Positions 13,076 through 16,043 of a stretch of DNA of 16,043 nucleotides are shown here, piece after piece. The position numbers were made by a program, and so were the translations under genes. Below the pieces are notes generated by a model. The model searched no databases. It was not told where the DNA came from and saw only the letters and a program-made list of their open reading frames with translations. Location: assembly GCA_937925755.1 (NCBI GenBank), contig CALAMX010000081.1:1-16043 (forward strand), written 5' to 3'. This DNA is from an uncultured Burkholderiales bacterium. Its GTDB lineage: Bacteria; Pseudomonadota; Gammaproteobacteria; Burkholderiales; Thiobacillaceae. The first letter of the stretch is position 1, and every line of letters starts with the position of its first letter.

Positions 13076-14235
13076 ACCCGATCCCGCAACACGTCGATAT
13101 CGCGGTTGTCGGCGCCGGCCCCATCGGCTGTGCCCTGGCCTTGGCGCTTGCTGACAGCGGTCGTTCGCTCGCCCTGCTGGAGGCCAAAGAGGTCCTCGAC
13201 AGTCGCGACCCACGCGCGATCGCCTTGTCGCAGGGCTCGCGCCTGATCCTCGAGCGGTTGGGGGTGTGGTCGGTGCTGGCCGAACGCGCTACACCGATTA
13301 CGAGCATACATGTCTCGCAGCGCGGCGCTTTTGGCCATACGCGGCTCGCCGCCGGGCAGGCGGGTGTGCCGGCGCTGGGCTACACGGTCGAATATGGCGA
13401 TCTCTACCGGACCCTGGCAGGGGCGCTGCCTGTAGGCCGTGCCCAGGTTCTGACCGGGTCCAGGGTCGGCGTCGTCCGACCGGCCGCCGGTTGCGGCCTG
13501 CTCTCCTACACGCAGGCAGGGCAGGAGAGGGCACTGACCGCACGTCTGATCGTCCAGGCCGAAGGCGGGCAGAGCCTGCCCGCCACCGGCAAAGGCAAGG
13601 ACTACGGTGCCAGCGCCATCGTCTGCAAAGTGCGTACGAGCCGGCCGCATGCGCACGTGGCCTATGAGCGCTTCACGCCGGAGGGCCCCATTGCCTTGCT
13701 GCCGCTAAACGACGACTACGCCTTGGTATGGACCACCCCGGCCAACCAGGTGGCCACCCGCCTCGCCTGGGATGACATGACGTTCCTCGCCGCACTGCAG
13801 GTGGCCTTCGGCGAGCGGCAGGGGCGCTTCCTGGCGGCAGGACCGCGTGTGGCCTATCCTTTGCGGCTGGCCACCGCGATACCGACCCCGCGCCCGGGGC
13901 TCGTGCGGGTGGGCAATGCCGCCCAGACCCTGCATCCGGTCGCCGGCCAGGGCTTCAACCTAGGGCTGCGCGACGTCTGGAAACTGGCCGAGGTCATTGC
14001 CGATACCCCGCTAGAGGACCTCGGCAGCGCCGCATTCCTCACGCGCTATCGAGCACTCCGGCGCTGGGACGTGGGCGGCGGCATCGCCATGACCGACCTG
14101 CTGGTAGAGCTCTTCGCCAACGAGTGGGCGCTGCTGCGCGATGCACGCGGGGCGGCGCTGACCCTGCTCGACGCCATCGCGCCGGCCAAGCGGCTGTTCG
14201 CGCGCAAGATGATGTTCGGGGCGCAGGCGTGGTGA
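13069..14235 (+). CDS. ubiH: FAD-dependent ubiquinone hydroxylase UbiH
   Basis: UbiH is a flavin monooxygenase that hydroxylates the ring of the ubiquinone precursor (the 2-octaprenyl-6-methoxyphenol step in E. coli), at the membrane-associated Ubi complex. The 388-residue product has the FAD-binding VVGAGPIGCALALALA at about residues 14-29, ERFTPEGPIALLPL in the substrate domain, and the family signature GNAAQTLHPVAGQGFNLGLRD near the C-terminus. The middle motif reads QAEGGQS, with Glu where many relatives have Asp-Gly. GTG 13069 is chosen because GGAGG (13059-13063) lies five bases upstream; ATG 13051 is a weaker option without a good site. The stop overlaps the next gene's start (GTGA). 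UbiH versus another UbiH/COQ6 member is judged from the NAAQTLHP motif. Confidence 0.9.
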   Translation: MLNPIPQHVDIAVVGAGPIGCALALALADSGRSLALLEAKEVLDSRDPRAIALSQGSRLILERLGVWSVLAERATPITSIHVSQRGAFGHTRLAAGQAGVPALGYTVEYGDLYRTLAGALPVGRAQVLTGSRVGVVRPAAGCGLLSYTQAGQERALTARLIVQAEGGQSLPATGKGKDYGASAIVCKVRTSRPHAHVAYERFTPEGPIALLPLNDDYALVWTTPANQVATRLAWDDMTFLAALQVAFGERQGRFLAAGPRVAYPLRLATAIPTPRPGLVRVGNAAQTLHPVAGQGFNLGLRDVWKLAEVIADTPLEDLGSAAFLTRYRALRRWDVGGGIAMTDLLVELFANEWALLRDARGAALTLLDAIAPAKRLFARKMMFGAQAW

Positions 14236-15386
14236 GTACTGCGGTCGAGATGGAATTCGACGTCGTCGTGATCGGCGGTGGCCTGACTGGCACGGCGCTT
14301 GCCTTGGCGCTCAGCCGCACCCCGCACCGTGTGGCCGTGCTGGAGCCGCAGCCGCCGGCACCGCCCACGGACGCCTGGGATACCCGTATCTATGCCTTCA
14401 GTCCCGGCAACGTCGCCTGGCTACAGACCCTGGGGGCCTGGGGGCCGCCCCTGCGCGCCGAGCCCGTGCGGCAGATGCGCATCTTTGGCGATGCTGGCGG
14501 CCGGCTCACCCTCGACGCCCTCGACGCCGGGCTGCCGGAGCTCGCCTGGATCGCCGAGAATGGCCGTCTGCAATACGCCCTGTGGCAGGCGGCGAGGGCC
14601 GCTGGCGTGACCCTCCTTGAGGGCCGCGCCGAGGCGGTGGCTTGGGGCGAGGCGGGCCACCGTCTGCTGCTCGTCGACGGCCGACGAATCGCCGCCCGCT
14701 TGCTGGTAGGGGCGGATGGGGCCCATTCTTGGCTTAGACACCAGGCCGGCATCGCGCTCGATGAGGAAGACTACGACCAGTCCGGCGTGGTGGCCAACTT
14801 CGAGTGCGAGCGGCCGCACCGCGGCATCGCCTTCCAGTGGTTCCGCCGCGACGGGGTACTCGCCTGGTTGCCACTGCCAGGCCGGCGCATCTCCATCGTC
14901 TGGTCGAGCCGCAACGCGGATGTGCCAAAGCGGCTGGCCTGGTCGCCAGAAGCGTTGGCGGAGGCGGTGGCGGCCGCGGGCAGGCACACCCTGGGACGCC
15001 TCACCCCGATCACCCCGCCAGCGGCCTTCCCGCTCAAGCGCCGGCGCGCACACGAGTGGGTGCGGCCGGGCCTGGTGCTGATCGGTGATGCCGCCCACAG
15101 CGTGCATCCCTTGGCCGGACAGGGGGTGAACCTGGGTTTTCGCGACGCGCGGCTGCTCGCGGCGATGCTGGCCGACGGCGGGAACCCCGGCGAGCCGCGT
15201 CGACTCCAAGCCTATGCCCTGCGCCGGGTGGAGGACGTGAGCACCATGCAGTTCACCACCGGCGGGCTCAAGAAGCTGTTCAACAACGATCTTGAGGCGC
15301 TGGCGTGGCTGCGCAACCGAGGTCTCTCACTCACCGACGCGCAGGGCTGGCTCAAACAGGCATTGATCCGCCACGCGGTGCAATGA
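14232..15386 (+). CDS. ubiI: UbiH/UbiF/VisC/COQ6 family hydroxylase (UbiI-like)
   Basis: This second flavin monooxygenase of ubiquinone synthesis probably hydroxylates another ring position, C5 if it is a true UbiI. The 384-residue product shows the dinucleotide-binding VVIGGGLTGTALALAL (12-27), the middle motif LVGADGAHSWLR, and the FAD signature GDAAHSVHPLAGQGVNLGFRDA near the C-terminus. GTG 14232 overlaps the ubiH stop (GTGA), as expected for a coupled pair; an in-frame ATG at 14250 is the alternative start. Family members differ in which ring carbon they hydroxylate, and the sequence alone does not settle it, so the symbol rests on the pepP-ubiH-ubiI gene order known from E. coli (where ubiI was called visC). 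UbiF, UbiL or UbiM are possible names. Confidence 0.85.
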   Translation: MSTAVEMEFDVVVIGGGLTGTALALALSRTPHRVAVLEPQPPAPPTDAWDTRIYAFSPGNVAWLQTLGAWGPPLRAEPVRQMRIFGDAGGRLTLDALDAGLPELAWIAENGRLQYALWQAARAAGVTLLEGRAEAVAWGEAGHRLLLVDGRRIAARLLVGADGAHSWLRHQAGIALDEEDYDQSGVVANFECERPHRGIAFQWFRRDGVLAWLPLPGRRISIVWSSRNADVPKRLAWSPEALAEAVAAAGRHTLGRLTPITPPAAFPLKRRRAHEWVRPGLVLIGDAAHSVHPLAGQGVNLGFRDARLLAAMLADGGNPGEPRRLQAYALRRVEDVSTMQFTTGGLKKLFNNDLEALAWLRNRGLSLTDAQGWLKQALIRHAVQ

Positions 15387-15426
15387 CCCGCTTGCGTTGG
15401 CTCACGCCCAAACCGAAAGGAAACCC

Positions 15427-16043
15427 ATGAAACACAAGTGGACTTTATGCCTTGCCGGCCTCCTTTCCTTGCCTGCACTGGCCGCTGAGAAGGACATTCG
15501 CCAGGCTGTGCAGACCCTCGCCCCCGAGGCCAAGGTCGTCAGCATCAGTCGCACGCCGCTTGCCGATCTCTTCGAGGTGGTGGTGGAGGGCCCCCGTGGG
15601 CCCGCGGTGGTCTATGTCAGCGGCAAGGGTGAATATCTCCTCGTCGGCGAGCTGCTGGACGTCAAACGCCAGCGCAACCTGACCGGCGAGCGCATGGACA
15701 AGCTCACCGCCGTGCAATTCGACAGTTTGCCGCTCAACCAGGCCATCAAGATCGTGCAGGGCAATGGTGCGCGGCGACTGGCGGTCTTCTCCGACCCCGA
15801 CTGCCCTTATTGCCGCAAGGTCGAGCAGGAACTGGCGAAGCTGAAGGACGTCACCCTCTACATGTTCCCTTATCCCCTGCCCATGCACCCAGACGCCGGT
15901 CGCAAGAGCAAGCTGGTCTGGTGTAGCAAGGATCGCGCCCAGGCCTGGCGGGACATGATGCTCAACAACCGCTTGCCCGAGGCTACGAAGTCCGACTGCG
16001 ACCACCCCGTGGACAAGAACTTGGCCCTCGGCCAGCGGCTGCG
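15427..16043 (+). CDS. dsbC: Thiol:disulfide interchange protein DsbC, 3' end missing
   Basis: DsbC is the periplasmic disulfide isomerase that reshuffles wrong disulfides and is kept reduced by DsbD. The gene runs off the window after 205 codons; the family has about 230-240. A signal peptide spans residues 1-20 (LCLAGLLSLPALAA). An N-terminal dimerisation domain follows to about residue 100 (VVYVSGKGEYLLVGELLDV). The thioredoxin-like domain has FSDPDCPYCRKVE with active-site C126 and C129, and a second cysteine pair at C166 and C191. The active site is CPYC, not the CGYC of E. coli DsbC; DsbG also has CPYC, so DsbG is an alternative, although the second cysteine pair favours DsbC. ATG 15427 follows AAAGGA (15416-15421) by five bases, 40 bases after the hydroxylase gene. 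Confidence 0.9.
   Translation, partial: MKHKWTLCLAGLLSLPALAAEKDIRQAVQTLAPEAKVVSISRTPLADLFEVVVEGPRGPAVVYVSGKGEYLLVGELLDVKRQRNLTGERMDKLTAVQFDSLPLNQAIKIVQGNGARRLAVFSDPDCPYCRKVEQELAKLKDVTLYMFPYPLPMHPDAGRKSKLVWCSKDRAQAWRDMMLNNRLPEATKSDCDHPVDKNLALGQRL

Noticed and set aside
1..16043. Search by eye for CRISPR arrays, tRNAs, insertion sequences, phage genes, toxin-antitoxin pairs or defence genes.
   Set aside because: No regular repeats, cloverleaf sequences, transposase or integrase motifs or accessory genes were seen; the window is core chromosome.

Overview
This is a GC-rich, gene-dense stretch of a proteobacterial chromosome, most likely from a betaproteobacterium or a close gammaproteobacterial relative. 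The assignment rests on gene content and order: gmhB-plsC-ygjP-gloA, lptD-surA-pdxA-rsmA divergent from amgK-murU, and pepP-ubiH-ubiI followed by dsbC. LptD, SurA, a heptose phosphatase and ubiquinone hydroxylases indicate a Gram-negative cell with an outer membrane, LPS and respiration. No rRNA, tRNA, CRISPR array, insertion sequence, prophage or plasmid gene is recognisable. No gene-free stretch exceeds 300 bases; the largest spaces are 187 bases (amgK-murU), 139 (pepP-ubiH), 134 (pdxA-rsmA), 101 (yacG-gmhB) and 85 (argC-erpA).

Layout. Bases 1-2865, plus strand: the 3' part of argC (arginine synthesis), then erpA (Fe-S cluster delivery) with its own promoter and intrinsic terminator, yacG (zinc protein), gmhB (heptose phosphatase) and plsC (phosphatidic acid synthesis). 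Bases 2872-4021, plus strand: a YgjP-like zinc metallopeptidase and gloA (glyoxalase I). Bases 4006-9498, minus strand: the envelope and housekeeping operon lptD-surA-pdxA-rsmA, whose last gene overlaps the 3' end of gloA by 16 bases. Bases 9548-15386, plus strand: amgK and murU (recycling of peptidoglycan sugars to UDP-MurNAc), pepP (proline aminopeptidase) and two flavin hydroxylases of ubiquinone synthesis. Bases 15427-16043: the 5' part of dsbC (periplasmic disulfide isomerase), cut by the window end.

The genes work together around the cell envelope. GmhB and PlsC make LPS-core and phospholipid precursors. SurA chaperones outer-membrane proteins, including LptD. DsbC corrects disulfides and in E. 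coli is needed for LptD maturation. AmgK and MurU recycle cell-wall amino sugars.

No new enzyme system is evident; every full-length gene belongs to a known family. The most unusual signal is non-coding. Two genes, rsmA and murU, are each preceded, 128 and 143 bases upstream on the same strand, by a diverged copy of their own first codons. In both cases the copy lies in a short open frame that ends at the start of the real gene. At murU, a 13-base perfect inverted repeat also brackets the ribosome-binding site and start codon. These look like partial tandem duplications of gene starts and could act as leader or translational-control regions.
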